Assembly (NCBI GenBank): GCA_008508345.1
Contig: QNGE01000109.1
Span: 124,001 to 188,000 of the forward strand
DNA: 64,000 bases
Reading direction: 5' to 3'
DNA from: Paragonimus westermani
Lineage: Eukaryota > Platyhelminthes > Trematoda > Plagiorchiida > Troglotrematidae
A model generated the notes under the pieces. That model saw only the letters and a list, made by a program, of their open reading frames with translations. It did not search any database and had not been told where the DNA came from. Shown piece after piece: positions 22,885-37,000 of this stretch. Position 1 is the stretch's first letter, and each line of letters starts with the position of its first letter. Made by a program: the position numbers and the translations under genes.

Positions 22885-25800
22885 GTAAGTTATTGATTCA
22901 GGGGTTGGTCGTTTCAGCTAATGAACGGTAGGGTTGAAAGATACGGATAAGTCTTAATCAGTTTGCTTCAGTTCATCGAGCCTGCCTAAAGTTTAAACAG
23001 CTACATTCTGACACGGCGTAACTTTGTGTGCCACCAGTGCAAAGGTTGAGGGATTGGTTTCTTAAGACAGGTTCCGTTAAGAAAGAGGGTCGATAACCTA
23101 TTCACACACATTTAGCCAGCCAAGAAGTAGTGAGTAACATCTGAATGCCGCTGTGAATCGCATAGACAGTGATCTCCACAACTATCATTGAGAGCGAAAT
23201 ATGGCCACCAGACTAGGCAGAACCACTAATTCGTACGATATGAAAACCACAACGTGGCAAACAAGACATTTTCCATGTTTGATTACTGGACTGATTACAA
23301 CACAATAAATGTGAAACCAGTAACCCATGTGGACAAAAAATGTTTCTTTGAAGAGTCTGTTTTCGGTTCTTCGTCATCGGGCCGAGTATACAACACTGTA
23401 TATCACCACGGCTCTCAGGCATGCAAAGTCAAGGGCAATTAGTCACACAATTACTCGAAACGGTTGTGAATTGTTGGGAAAACAGTGACTAAATTAACCT
23501 TCAGAGGTGCCAGGTAGGTAACCGGGAACATGGTTACTGTAAGGCACAGACAAACTTCGTCTGAGCATACGACTGGGAATTACCCAGCCAAATTCTGATC
23601 ATTCGCGCAGTGGCCAGAATAGGAAATCTGACTCTTCTAGATTGACGACTGGGCAAGCGATAAAAGTGCTGGGAAGCTATTTCCGCTGAGACCAGGTGGC
23701 CTTAGTGAACGAAATGTGTCAGAATTGCACACGACATGGACTTAACCTTGCCCTTAGTCACCCATGAAAGTGTGGTGCTTACGTAGCCTCTGAGAAAGGC
23801 GTCTGCTTGTGTGGTCGGTACAACCTGCTCCTCAGAAGCATGTGAAATAGCCAACACACAGTCAGGTCACACATTTAGGTAACCTGTCTTCGAGCTGTAC
23901 ATAGACTACCGGGTTGAATCTCAACCAGATTCGCGGTTGTTTCGCACAGTAGGTCTTTTTAATTACATTACTTAGTCTACGAACCACAATTTCAGAAAAA
24001 GCCTCGCCTTTTTAGATTGACCTCGCGTAAACCAACTTCCTTCCCGCAGGTAACCGCTTAACTCTTGGTTCTGTTCATTCCGTACGTCTATCAACGAAGT
24101 TCATAGGGTAGGTGTTCTCTGCGAGTACATGCCGTAAAAACGCCACTTCTGTTTCACTCGTACCATCAGTTCACATCTTCATAGTTCTTTATGTCAAACT
24201 ACGAACACTGTTTTTCTTTTGCATGAGGTATCTAACTGAAAAATTAAGTATACTGACCGCTCCAATTGCTCTTCCTGCGACTGACTGTCTGAACTGAACC
24301 GTCTGCGCGACGATTGACCGAAAGCTGGCAACTTGGCCATTCAGCCTTCTGTGTTCCTATTTCTGCAACAATCTGTGTGGACTGTACTGTGCTGTTATAT
24401 AACTGTGTTGCAAAGAAGTTAACAAGCAGTGACCACATCCTCGTTACTTGCCCCCATAAGTCTCTCAAAATTATTACCTTTTTGTCCAGATTGAATTGAG
24501 CCAGATGGAGGCAGCATCATTGCATCTATTCTAGAGCGCGGTCATTTTTACTGTGGTTTGATAGAGCCACTGTCTAGATAGTGTGCTTGGAAGTTTCTTT
24601 TTTTCGTAAAGCCTTTGAAAAAGCGTGTCAGCTGAACTTCCTATGAAGGGGTTTGGGCTCCATATTTCGCTCCCGTTAGCTTGTCAAAGATTATAACAGC
24701 TGTTGTATAACACTCTGTAAAAAAAGAATTTTGCACCAACGGATGCAATTATGTGAAGGTCGTAAAACACAACCGTTGAAGTTACGATACAGCTTTTAAC
24801 AGTATCCTAAGACCTACATATTTGTGTTCGAGAAGTAACATGTTAAACATTCCCAGATGTCTGCTGTTGTCTTTGGTTCATTTAATCTTAGGCCAATTTT
24901 AAAAAGTGGAAAATAGGGACCCTTCCGCCAGCTTCAGCACATCAAACGTTTCTATGAATTGTACTTACCGGTATTTTTGGTTGTGTTAAAACACTGTTCA
25001 TGATTCGACCAAACTAAGTGAACCTTTTACGTTCCTCCAACTGTTGTGCTGTCACAGAAACCTAGAAATTTCGTATTATTTAAGAGTACCACGCTTCCTA
25101 GAGAAACATTTATCATAATTTGTTTCGCTGCAAACACGACTAACTAAACACGACCAACATTGAATGAATTTTCGGAACTGGTCACTCTTCTGACATGCTT
25201 CCACAGCGTACGCTCAGGATGCAGAAGAGTTTGCCTGAAAGATTAATGTTGCCTTTGATTGGGCAAAATTATTGATACTCAGTCAATTATTTGACCGGGA
25301 AAAACTGAATTTTCAGCCCAACCTATTTTCCGTTTCCTCCGTTTAATCCATGTCAATATATAAAGTCCGTACTACCTACCGACCTTTATGACTGAAAAAA
25401 CTAGCGAGTGTTCAACTAGCGGCATATAAACAGACAATTGCAAACAGTTGTTTATCACCTATTTGGTTGAATGTGCAGTAAATTGGAGTGTTTGTACATT
25501 TAAAAGTAGTAAGTACATGTTCATCGATAAAATAAATTGCTCGTCAATTTTAATGTCATCCGTCGTTTACTTAAGTAGTCAATAATTTCGTTGAACTGTC
25601 CTCGAGTGATGTCACGAGAATTTGTTAGTTTTGGTTCCAGTGGCCAAAGAAACACACGCTCTGTTGACAGGAGTTGGCTGTCATACTTAATGCTAATGTC
25701 AATTCTGTTAACCCAGATCGAAGGAAGTGTGGTATTTATTCAACTGTCCTCTGAGGTATGTAATTGCCTTTCAATTGTGAAAAGGTGATTTAATTCTACT

Positions 25801-28117
25801 GTGAAGTGAGTGCACCACGTGATCAAGAGTTGGTCAAAGGACACTCACCCTTGTTTCTTGGCTTGCATTGTGTACGCAAATACTCTCATGAGTAAATTTC
25901 TACCTATCTGGCTAGCAAATTGTTATCCACCGGTTCCGGTGTCTGGCCATTTGAGTGAGGGGATACACAACCACATCAGACAACTACAATTTTCCTTCGC
26001 TTAGACAAGGTAACCTTCTATCTGCGTGGCACCCTGACATATTATCCGGCTCGTCAATTGCTCGGAACAAGTTACAATGCTGGTATTCGTTTAGTGTTCC
26101 CAGCAAGTGTGTATGTCGAAACAGTGTTTTGGTGCAGTTGAAGAAAGAAATTGCCATAAAACCATCCAAGTACTGATCATGTTTTCAAAAGAATCAACCC
26201 GTAGAATCAGTTTGCATCTTCTTACCCATCTGAGAAGGACACTCGTTTAGAACTGTACTTTGATAACTGTGATAAGCACCTAATAAAATGCGTCGTGATC
26301 AGTTCATCAAGTGAAATTCTATATCGAGCCATTTTTTCTCTAATTCCGTTGATGCGGCTGGACGTAGGTCACGTCATACAGCCCGTTTGTGCTGCTAACG
26401 GCCACAGAGTGAACATCAAGAGGCACTGTAAACACCTTTTGGGTCCCTTTTGACCAAAGTTGGTGCAAACAGGTAACCTAAGTAGTGCTGAGTCGATCCG
26501 CGCCAGGTGGGAAATTAACGTTATGACACAATTACGTGCGAATTCCTCCATTACAATTGATGCCCACAGATCTGTCAGCTTAGACTGTGACAGCTACGGC
26601 TCTTAACTTGAATGGTCATCGGTTTGGTACCCAATTCCGACTATCTCTGACTGATGTGTTCGAATAAGATGAAACCGATCGTGGAGTGTCAATTTGGAGG
26701 TAACTATCAACAGGACGTGAACATTCTTTTTCCTCAAAGCTTGTGCGGTGTATGAGTTGCTTCGGGCGCCATTTATTGAATTTTCTCAACCGTAGACTGT
26801 CGGTTTCAGGGGGTATTCCTAAAGTTCAGAGGGCTGGCAAAAATACGGTCGACTGTGGCTTACATATACTAAGTGAACTTTGATAAAACCAGACCGACAC
26901 CCGTACTTCACTAAATCTTGTAAGATATTGTGGTTAAAATATTTCGGATATCCCGTGGTCTTGAGATTGTTTTTTTCTCCGGGGTTAGTTATTGACTATA
27001 TCAGGTCAAATCTTGCTTATCCGAAATCAGGTTCACAGCTGCCTAGATCATCTGCGAAGCTTGAATAATTGGTATTGTTACCCACAAACAAGGGACGACT
27101 AAATCATTACCTAGCAGTCTATCTAATGGGAAGCACATCAGCTGATAAACTAGAAAATCATTACGTTTTGATTTATGACACTAAGATGTCGTCTATTCTA
27201 TTTTATTGTAAGATATTACTGACCAAACTAGTTGTCCCGCTTACCTAGAGAGTTCCGGACTTCCAGGCCACACAGGTGCATCTGATAAGAATCTACGCAT
27301 CTGCCTGTGATATCAGTGAACGGGAGAATGATAATAGTAACAACCCTTCTCATTTGATTTTATCGCCGTTTCATTCCAAGGTTGAGAGTTTTATCAATAA
27401 TAACTGAAGTAACCAGTTTAAACTTACATAGAAACGTAATTTGATATGTGTGGTCTTCATTGGTGTATGTACTATAAAAACTGCATTTAATAACTGCATG
27501 TAGCAGTATTCTAAATGCCGGTCTGTTGATTGTAAGTAACTGTATTCCCACGCAAGAAAGGTCTTGAAGCAAATTCACCTTTCACAACACATTTCCCTCA
27601 TATCAGGTCCATTTGTAGGTCATTATGTTCGTTATTGTGATTGTTGGGTGATTTTTTCAGTTGCTTGCTTGTCCGTTGAAACACAAACATCTTTTGTTAT
27701 ATATCAGTAGCTGCCGTCCCCTACATAGACGACTTCCCTAGACCCATGAATTTTGATGGTCGATGTGATCACAAACAGTCAATGCATAATAACTATCAAA
27801 CGATTCTGGATAATTCGAGAGGTCTGTTCTTATTTTGTGTTCAAATCGACCCGATTATCCGTTCTATAGAAAGCTGGGGCAATAGACCAGCTGTCTGGGT
27901 TTTTCCACGTCACGCGAACAAATGGAGAGCCGAAGACAATTAGGAACCTATGTGATATTCAGTTATCAACCGTTCACTCAGAATTCCTGCAACGCGACAC
28001 GAACAAATGTACTAAAGATTTGGTTACTGATGGTAGAAACGTTTCCGACTAAGCTGTGATACTGATAATTAGTCCCAAATTCTGCTGACTTAATTTAGAT
28101 ACTGTACATGTGGTCGT
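22885..28117. other. No gene seen
   Basis: This is a long stretch without a convincing gene. Minus 27046-27062 reads FADDLG, but with no other reverse-transcriptase block near. Minus 27428-27471 is a 44-base candidate micro-exon with T-rich acceptor and GTAAGT donor. Neither is called. Confidence 0.45.
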
Positions 28118-28400
28118 GTTTTGCATTTAGACAAACTAGTCGCGCTCTTGGTAGACCAGGTCTATAGCACACATCTTAACCACAGCCGGTATTTGATCAC
28201 TGGACACCTTTTAACATGGCAACCGTGTTAATTACTACGCGTTTACCCTCATATTAAGCATAACTGAATCGTTCTTATGAACACTGCGTTACTTTCGCAT
28301 GTACAAAATGATCAGTCTTCCTGAGTGTACCGTTAGAAGCTAAATTCATTACCTGTTAACTCCAGTCGACAACCTTCTCAAGTATGAAGAATGAGTAAGA
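28118..28400 (-). repeat. Hammerhead-SINE copy D, decayed
   Basis: The minus-strand copy aligns with the copies at 3.4 and 61 kb through leader (plus about 28356-28380, CCTGTTAACTCCAGTCGAC on the plus strand), tRNA-like part (plus about 28180-28235) and ribozyme region (plus about 28133-28175). The ribozyme core is lost, and only stem-like positions can be aligned. Confidence 0.55.
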
Positions 28401-30853
28401 TCCAAATCCACGATTTCATTCTACTTGCTGTATTCTGTTAGATTACTAGTGAACTATAGGAGATTTTATTGGTTATAATTTTATCAGTGTTCTCACTTCA
28501 AAGCAGCATTCAGTTTCAGTGACTGTCAGGATTAGTCGAATTTTTGATAATTTTTGTTACACTTGTGTCTGGACGTGTAAGTCTACAGGGGAGGTCGGTG
28601 ACTGTAAGACTAGCTGTTCACAACGAGTTTACGAGAAACAAGTCGACTGTTGAAAGTTAAACAAAGATATCAGCTCTTGTTGCTTTGATGGAGGGTTAGT
28701 TGTCGTGTTGTCTATATGGCTTAAAGATTTATCACTACCTATTGAGGACATAAGCAAACGATATTAACTTACAAGTCCGTTAAATTACAGTGGAGATCAA
28801 TTTTTCATGTGCTTCCAAAACGCACGTGGATAAATATAGTGATACAGAACATCTGAAATAGGTGTTAATGAGCCTGCCTGCAGGCGAAGGCAGATATATC
28901 ACATTTCTTGACTATTATAAAACCGGCGATCTGCAAATTTTTCACTCTCCATTCCAGGTTTTAAAGCTAGTACACTTTTAATCAGATGTCCTCGGCGGAT
29001 AGAAGGATTTCCACCGCTTGCACAACCAAAAGTTGGCCACTCAACGGTATTTTGAGATACTACGGGAAAACTGGGCTGTTCATTCAAATGACACCTTCAG
29101 AAACAACAATTTAGTCGTTTTGCAAACCAAACCCACCACGTTGCCCACAATGATTTAAGCCGCAAAATTAAAGCATTGAAAGTACCTGCTCTGTTAAATT
29201 TCCAAAATGATAGATTCTGTAGACATGATACAGTGCTTTTTTCAAACATTACTTTGTTTATTTTGGATTTATTCACTTGAACTAATTCGCTGGTTGTCTT
29301 CGTCTCAGGATATCGTATTTCCTGTAGAAAAAAATATGGATGGGCTCTGCCAAGAAAGCCTTATTTAGAGATTATTTCCTTTTGAACTGCTCGATAATAC
29401 TGTGGCCTCCGTGTTGCCGAAAACTGAATACACAGTTCACAAACACAAAACCGGTGACGGATCTGTTTTGGTTCATTTTTGAACAAGTGAAGACGTCAAA
29501 AAAGTGAGAAGAAAAAGCTGGTGAAAACAACTGTCTTGTGCATGCAATTTATTTACTTCACAAGCAGAAAATCTTCACAATGAGCGAGAGTATCGTTATG
29601 TTCCCAAATATTTTAACAGCTCTCGTTTAATTGGAAGGAACAAACTGAATTCATTCACCTAACTAGCTACCGCCACCTTTAAACAAACCCTCGAGAGAGT
29701 GGTGGATAAGTTAATGTATGTAGCAACGAAGCGGACAAAAAACTGTGATATGTTTAACTCAACGAGAACAAAACAATGAAGAGAAAACTAAACTAAACGT
29801 AGAGTTTGATGGAGAAGTTTCAAAACCCGGATAAAGAAGGCGACGGTTTGAGCTCTGTGAAGAAGAATGTTGCTGCCAGTCGGTCAATCTGAACCAAAAG
29901 ACATTGTAATGATGAACTATTTCACGATATAAAGTCCAAATCAAATGAAAATTAAAACTTATAAAAGAGTAAACGTCAGTTTAGTTATCATTAGTCTCTA
30001 TCCTGAGTGACGCAAATGTTTGTTCTAAAATGTTCAACACTTTGAGGATAGACAAAAGTGCCTGAAAAAAAAGGCATTTGATGAGTTCATAGTAGTTGGA
30101 CAGTGTTAAAGACACCGTGAGAACGAAAAGTGTTACCAACTAATTTTATTCATTACAATGGTCAACGACAAGGTCTGGGTACGCAGAATTAGATTTTTGA
30201 TACCAAATATCGTCGATAATATGGGTCGGAATTTATTTGTTGCTAAAGGCAAGCTAAACTAGTGCACAGACTTTAAAGCTCACCTTCAAGCAAGTGTTCA
30301 TACTTCGTAAATCATTCTTGCGCACACACAAGAAGAAACAATATTTCAAAAGGGGAGATTGCCCATTTTACTGCGACATAAAATTGTGCACACAAAAGTC
30401 ATTTCCAATTTTCTGTGATCTATGCCTGTCACGAGGAAGCAAACCATTATTTCATTGTTTGTGCCATTTGCTTCGTTGTTTCTGTCAGTTGTCAGTTTTC
30501 AATTTTGTAATCATTTTGAAAACTGTTAAAAATCACTAACCAGACGAGAAGGAAATATTCCACGTTGTAAGAACCACTATTGGAGTAGCGCAGGTTTCTG
30601 TTTTATACCGAGGCGTTTCAAATAAACAAGACTGCGAAACTGTGAGAACTCAGCATGAAAATAAACTTGTCATTGCGATGGGAACCAGAAAGTTGACAAT
30701 TTATTGCTTGCAATCTAGCAACTTTTGTACCAATTCTTATGTGTGCCTGTCGTATTATGCTTGATCGTGCTACATTCAGTTGGTTAGTATCAACGGGATA
30801 GTGTAAACAGTTTCACTCACAGGCTGACTCTCAGCTAGTCCACCAATAGGTTG
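28401..30853. other. No gene seen
   Basis: Short frames only. A small palindrome-like GCCTGCCTGCAGGCGAAGGC lies at about 28873. Confidence 0.45.
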
Positions 30854-31042
30854 ATGGTACTGTCCAGACAAGCATTTGTTCTAATTACTTTCTTCGCTTT
30901 ACGTAATGCGTCAACAGTAGACGATTACAAGAAATGTTCATTTCAGCGACACTGTATACCCCCTCTACAGAAGTTGTACTACCATAGTTCTAATGGAACG
31001 TCGAATTCAGAAAATGAGCTAAAGCGAATTATAGACGAACTA
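30854..31042 (+). CDS. Candidate first exon, secreted/ER-lumen protein
   Basis: An ATG at 30854 opens 63 codons that end exactly at a donor (GAACTA followed by GTATGA at 31043), phase 0. Residues 1-20 form a good signal peptide (basic Arg5, then a hydrophobic core FVLITFFAL). The mature part has a C-x5-C pair preceded by VDDYKK and an N-glycosylation sequon (NGT). A signal peptide followed by VD-x-F/Y-K-x-C-x5-C is also how the ER glucosidase II alpha subunit starts. That is a possible identity, but no glycosyl hydrolase family 31 exon was seen downstream, so it is only a suggestion. An acceptor-like CTGACTCTCAG lies 20 bases before the ATG. Confidence 0.33.
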
Positions 31043-34000
31043 GTATGACCATTCTTTCAAAATGTCGCTTGTATAGTTTGGCTTTCTGAAACCGAGTAAA
31101 CTTACTTGTCTGACGTTTGTGTATCAAACCTACTGAATGTTCTACACCTAGATAACACACCGAACAATTCCTTTCTGTCTCTTTTCAGGCATAGTAACAG
31201 TATTAAACCACCATACACAATTTTCGGCATAAAATGCAGGACTGGATACCGCCACCTCTGCCGTTGCAAAATGTCTGAATTCTGTAACTTAATATTTTTA
31301 CGATGTTGATATAATCCACATGTCATTCTTAAAATATCAGACTGTCCAGTTTGTCAGGAGTTTGCTGTCATAGGGTGTCTACAAAATCTCGTCTCAGATA
31401 GAGGTGTCTGTTATCCGAATGTAAAAAATCAACCGCGTGATATTCTTCTTTTCAAAGCATGTAAGTTTCGGAAAGTATGGTGGCCCCAATGTGTTTCCGG
31501 ATAAAATTCAGATAAAGTGTATGCTAAATAGGCACATTTAGCTCTTCTGAAACAGCGAATAACCAAAAGCGATTGATCGAAATGTATTTTGTTGTGTAGT
31601 TTTTAAGCTCCTGCCAGTTACCTCATCATTCTGGGTTTGGTGAAGTTAGAAATCAACCACATAATTTACTATGCTATTTAGGTTTTTACGCATCCAGAAC
31701 TTTGCAAGTCCATCAACTGTGAATTGAAAAACGTATGTCTAAAAGATTTGCCAAAACTCACCCCCTCAGCTGATATTTCACCTGGCCTTCGTGACGGTAG
31801 TTGTAAATAGACTTTCCATGTGATCGTCTGCAAAGTAGACCTCGAATTCGCTAGGTTGGTTACTATTTCTGTTTTGATATGAATTACTACGTTAAGACGA
31901 CTCTGCGGCAAACTGTTTGATCAACATGTCTTGACGTAAAAATGTTACTTCGAACCGTCCTGGTTTACAGATCAGAATTGCGCTCCCGTTTCATTTAGCG
32001 ATTCTGGCAAAAGGTTGCTTATATGCAGTTGCAAATATGTGTTTAAAACGTTGACCTACCGTTGGCTGTGATCACCTACAGCCTGAGCAAGACGTATGGA
32101 GACTGTTTTGCTCAATCTCATTTGTGGCATGTTTAGATATGAAGGAAAACGACATCAAAAGAAAAAGACGGACAATCCTGTGAAATAAAGTGGTCAGTTA
32201 AGTCATTTTAATGTTTGTGATTAATTCTAGAATTTAGTTCAAACTGTTGAAATATATCAGCATTCCTGCCGTTTGTATGATATGATTCTGCAAAGTGATC
32301 GGCTCTGTATGGTAAATCTAGTTTCACTGACATGTATGGACCACGTTCATGAGAATGTTTGCAGTCTGTTTTTTGGTAAATACAAACACGTCCAAAATGT
32401 TTCAGACTATTATCCTATTTCATTCTCTTCAGAACAGCAACATGTACTGTGGTGTGTTGTCATAGTGTTAGGTACAGATAGTCATGCATGGGACGTTGAT
32501 GTAGTTTTGAAACACTGTTAAATTGTGCGGTTGCATGATTCGCAACATGGGTCACAAACAAATCTACTTTCATGCATTCTTAAAAGCATTTGAAACGGAA
32601 TATCTCGTAGGTGGTTCGGAAAGGTTTGCACTTTGATGAAACATTACAAGAGATTATAAGTACGGGTGACCATGGGATGAGAGCAACTGTACACAAACGG
32701 ACTTAATAATTACTTTCCAAAAAGTCAGATCAATTGCCGGGTACTCCCTGTTAAGTAAGTAACAATTAAGACTGACGATACTACAAAAGTTAGGCAACAT
32801 AAAGCTTTAAATCTATTAGTGTAAGAAACAGCTACCGCTGGGTTTTACATTCTGTTCATCTGTTTTGAAAGTAGTGGTGACTTTTACCAGGCAACATTCG
32901 GTCCGGACTGGCGGTTGTTCTCAACTTCTAAAAATAAGAGAATTAACGATCCAAAAATTGTGATACTGAAACCGTTCGCTTAAGCCATGTTTTTCATTTG
33001 AAAGCTGGGTGTCAGTCGTTCATCTTTTACGTGCGTCGTGGTCTTGATATTTGATTATCTGGTTTGATTTTCTGGATTTCCACATTTTCGTCTCCATGTG
33101 GTCAGGATGATTTTTCTGGCGAGAATAACAGTGTACAGTTCTGCTTTTCAGTTTATCTCTTATTGTAAGATAGTCAAGCAAAACATTTGACAGATTTTAT
33201 TTGGTGAGATCACAGTTATTTCCCTGGCCGTCTATCTTGGTGACTTTTCCCGAAGAAAAGATGTCAACGACCGTTCCAACTAAGGTTTTTATCGTTCATT
33301 CAGTTTGCACACTACTTTTACCTTCCAACTGCAGTGTTGTCAGATTGATCCACTTTGTTTCTGTAAGAATTTACGAAATCCCATCCTTTTCTGGAAATAG
33401 CTGACTGAGAGACGAGAGGCGCGGGCAAAGATAGAGCTGTACCATTCATCCCTTATTTTAGCGCTGCCTTCAACAGAGCGCTTACCATGCGGAAAACCTG
33501 GTCGCTGTTTGTGTATGCGGAAGTCACGTGATTCTATATTTGGTGGAACAGCCGTTTCGCGCCAATCACTGGTTTCATTCGGTACCGCAATGCCAGTTTA
33601 CACGGCAAAAGAAAAATTTAGTAGCTAATGCGCTTCCGTCACCGAGTTTGTTACAGATGCACGTGATGAAAGACTTAACAGTGTATTAATTTCAAAAAAT
33701 TATTGAATAGTTGTTCTAACTGATTGTTCAATATTTACCATATTTAATTTGGACTTGTTTATCCATCCAACATTTGAAATCAAATAGATTTCTACCGGCG
33801 TGACTCTATTCGCAGCAGTGCATTAAACTTTTACATAAATAGTACAAACTTCAGTAAAGACCAGAAATGTCGTCACAGTTAACAAATTGAAATTTTCCAA
33901 AGTATCTCTATTTGAGCATAAATGTACAAACACATATACTGGGTATGTTTTGAACTAATCTGCGATTAACCTTGTTGAGTCACAATCGATATATGCGCAC

Positions 34001-37000
34001 TGAGATCAATGATTTACAGCCGTGTATTTCCTGAGACAAAAGTGCTATGCCACCAGGCAAAAACACCCCGTATCATTTGAATTTGGGAGTACACAATGTG
34101 AGCAGGCATTCTCAGTTCTGCTGTACATTATGTTCGAGGAAAATGTCAACTGCGATCAAATTATGTTACTGCCATTTCAGGGCACTTCTAAAAGCCCGGT
34201 ATCTCGGCATCTTCACATATTTTTCAGTGAGTACAATCCAGTTGTTTTTAACTGAGTTTGAATAGAAGTACAAGCTGGCCAACCCAGCATATGCTATCCT
34301 CTATACAGGGGCCATTTTTTTGATGTTCAGCATATTTACGGAGCACTGTCATTCTGTAAACCATTCGCCGTTGGCACGTGACACAACAGGTGGCACAACT
34401 TCATTCAGCATGCTAATGTAAGACTTCAAATTGGGCCCGCTGTCTTTTGCAGCCGGTTTACTCATTCCTTATACTGTGAACGAGCTCAGACTCACCAACG
34501 CTTAATTATTGTCCGGTTTCTCACCAGAGTATAACGCCTTTCCGATTTGATGCTATCAACACCGCCACGCACCAGGGCAACTACAGTCGGGTCACTTACT
34601 ACCCACGACAGTCACCTTCCCAGAAAGGCCTTCACGAGCTTCGAAACCCCGGCTACACTTCCTCTGCTGGATTTACTGGTGCTTAAGGGAGGCTGATGTC
34701 TTGATCTATCAGCAATCCTTCTAGGGGCAGTATCTTAATTTTTTATGAAGAATTCCTTTCTTAGCACACAACAATTGCCTTACTTATAACACAGAAGTTG
34801 CTGTCCTGTTGAGGTTCGTTAACAGTTTTTTCACCCTTCTTGCTGAAGTCAAACTAGTGATCATTTTCTTACTCTCGTTCATCGTGAAAGTGAGGTGCCA
34901 ACGAAAGTATGAATACTGTAGTATGACATTACGGTCCTCCTTTGGGCCCAAATTACCTTATTTGAAGCCTTAATTTGGCGTTCAACTCCAATGGGCATTT
35001 TATTCCATAATAAATTTGAATTATCCTACCATCCATCTGGAAGAAAGCTACTCAGCCGCCCTCTGCACGTCGTCAACCGACTAAGACAGACCCGATCAAC
35101 AACTGCACACACTTCTCAAGCTGACTTCTGCTCTATGCTTACATGTGTTTTACCAACACTGATATGGGTCAGGCTTGATGTGTCTTTTTCATAGGGTTAA
35201 CGTAGTGCGTGAACATATCCAGACTCCCAAATATGTCGGGGTCAGATCTAAAATTTTCTAGTTAGTTGAAGTGGAATGATCGTGTAGGGCCAAAGTTTTG
35301 ATATACTTAAGAGTAGTGACAACAGTTGTTTTGTTAATAAAAACGAGATTTTTGAGACTGTTTTAAGAATATTCTTAAAGTATTAAGTGGTTCTATGCTT
35401 ACTATCATTAGTTAATTCTAACGCATGATATATGTAGTTTAAAATACAACATCGTAGAGTCTTCAATGGATGTCTCCTATATACTTGGCGTAGTTACTAA
35501 TTTTAGAGATAATTTCCTAAATCAGGATCACAGCTTTTCTTTCTCAGAACATCTGGTCAACAAAGTTTACTTTCGTTCATTCTGACACCATTGTACGCTT
35601 GGCCTGAAACTAACTGGTGCGGGATTAGTTGCACTTTAGATCAAAACAGAAGTTTTAGCATTCGGCCACATCCGATCTCACCTCAGCGCAACTTTCAGTC
35701 CTAGCCACCGAGATGGCAGGTTGTCAGGTTTTGGTCAGTCACCCGAGAGTGAACTGATCGATTGGTGGTTTTTCTGCCAGGTTTTTATTATATCCAGTAT
35801 AATGTTTAAAGAGTTAAACCAGATGCGTCGACAATAAAACAGTCCTTTAAACGCCATTTATGCATTAAAATAGATCAACCGATTGAGGCAGTTTTTAGTT
35901 TGAAAGATGTAAATCAAATCTGTTTCGTCGACCAACGTCCACATTTCAACATGACCGGTTTTGAACATTTTACTCAAAAGCACACCTGTGTACCCCGATG
36001 AATGAATTTCGCCTTTTCCTGTAAGCATACTTCAACTAACGGAAAAGCAGTTAGCTACATAAACCTATTTGTTTTTAATGATAATGAACAAACTTAAATC
36101 AGGAAATTCAAGTAAGTATTCAATGCTGGTTGTAACGGATTCCGTTCCACAGTTACTTGCAAACTTAACTGGTGTGGAAGCTAAGCTAAGTAGACCATAA
36201 CAGAAAGCTAAATAGATCGTCAACAAGCGAATGGGAGCATCTGAAGTTACAACTAAAAAGAATATTTGAATACTGATTTCCAGTCCTGTCTCATTGTCTC
36301 TTATTTCAAACGTTTTTGCACATCATAAATTGCTAGGAAATAACTTAATCAACGTGACGGATGTTCTAAATATCCAGTCAAAACCGGTGTGCGGTTCGAC
36401 GATATCCTGCAAAACATAAACCTCGAATGATATACCGTGTGAGGATGAGCAAGTACGATGCTAAACAGGTTGACTGTGTAAGTCAAAGTGAGTACAAACG
36501 AGACCATAGCTTTCCAGTTTTGTTGGCAAAACCTCGGCACAGTTTGAGCAGACCGCTTCGTTATGCATAATGCTTCCTAGACAGCTGGCATTTTCTTTTT
36601 CCGTTGAAGACCAAAAATAGAAAATGATGCATTTGAAAGTACTAAGAAAAAGAATGCGAGATTATACTCACCTTGGCAGTTCATAATTACTACTTAGTAA
36701 GACCTCGGAAATGAAGGTAATACGGTGCCCATTGCGGAACATTAAGCAAGTTATTAACGAGCTTTTGACAGCGAAGCTGTACGCGTGTTACACAACGTAC
36801 GAATTAGGACAAAGACAAAACTTTACTCGGGAGGAACTCAGGATCGCAGTGTTGACCAAGATTGTAGTAAAACATACCACCATTCGTGAAATAAATGTGT
36901 AAACGTTCGATCGTTTTAAGGTTGAATAATTGAAAAAAATGTTTGTCGATAGACGATGTTAAACACATGGTTGCCACTTAGTAAAGGTTTTCTATCACTC

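Noticed and set aside
27046..27066. Reverse transcriptase motif FADDL on the minus strand
   Set aside because: A single short motif with no other conserved block in either direction.
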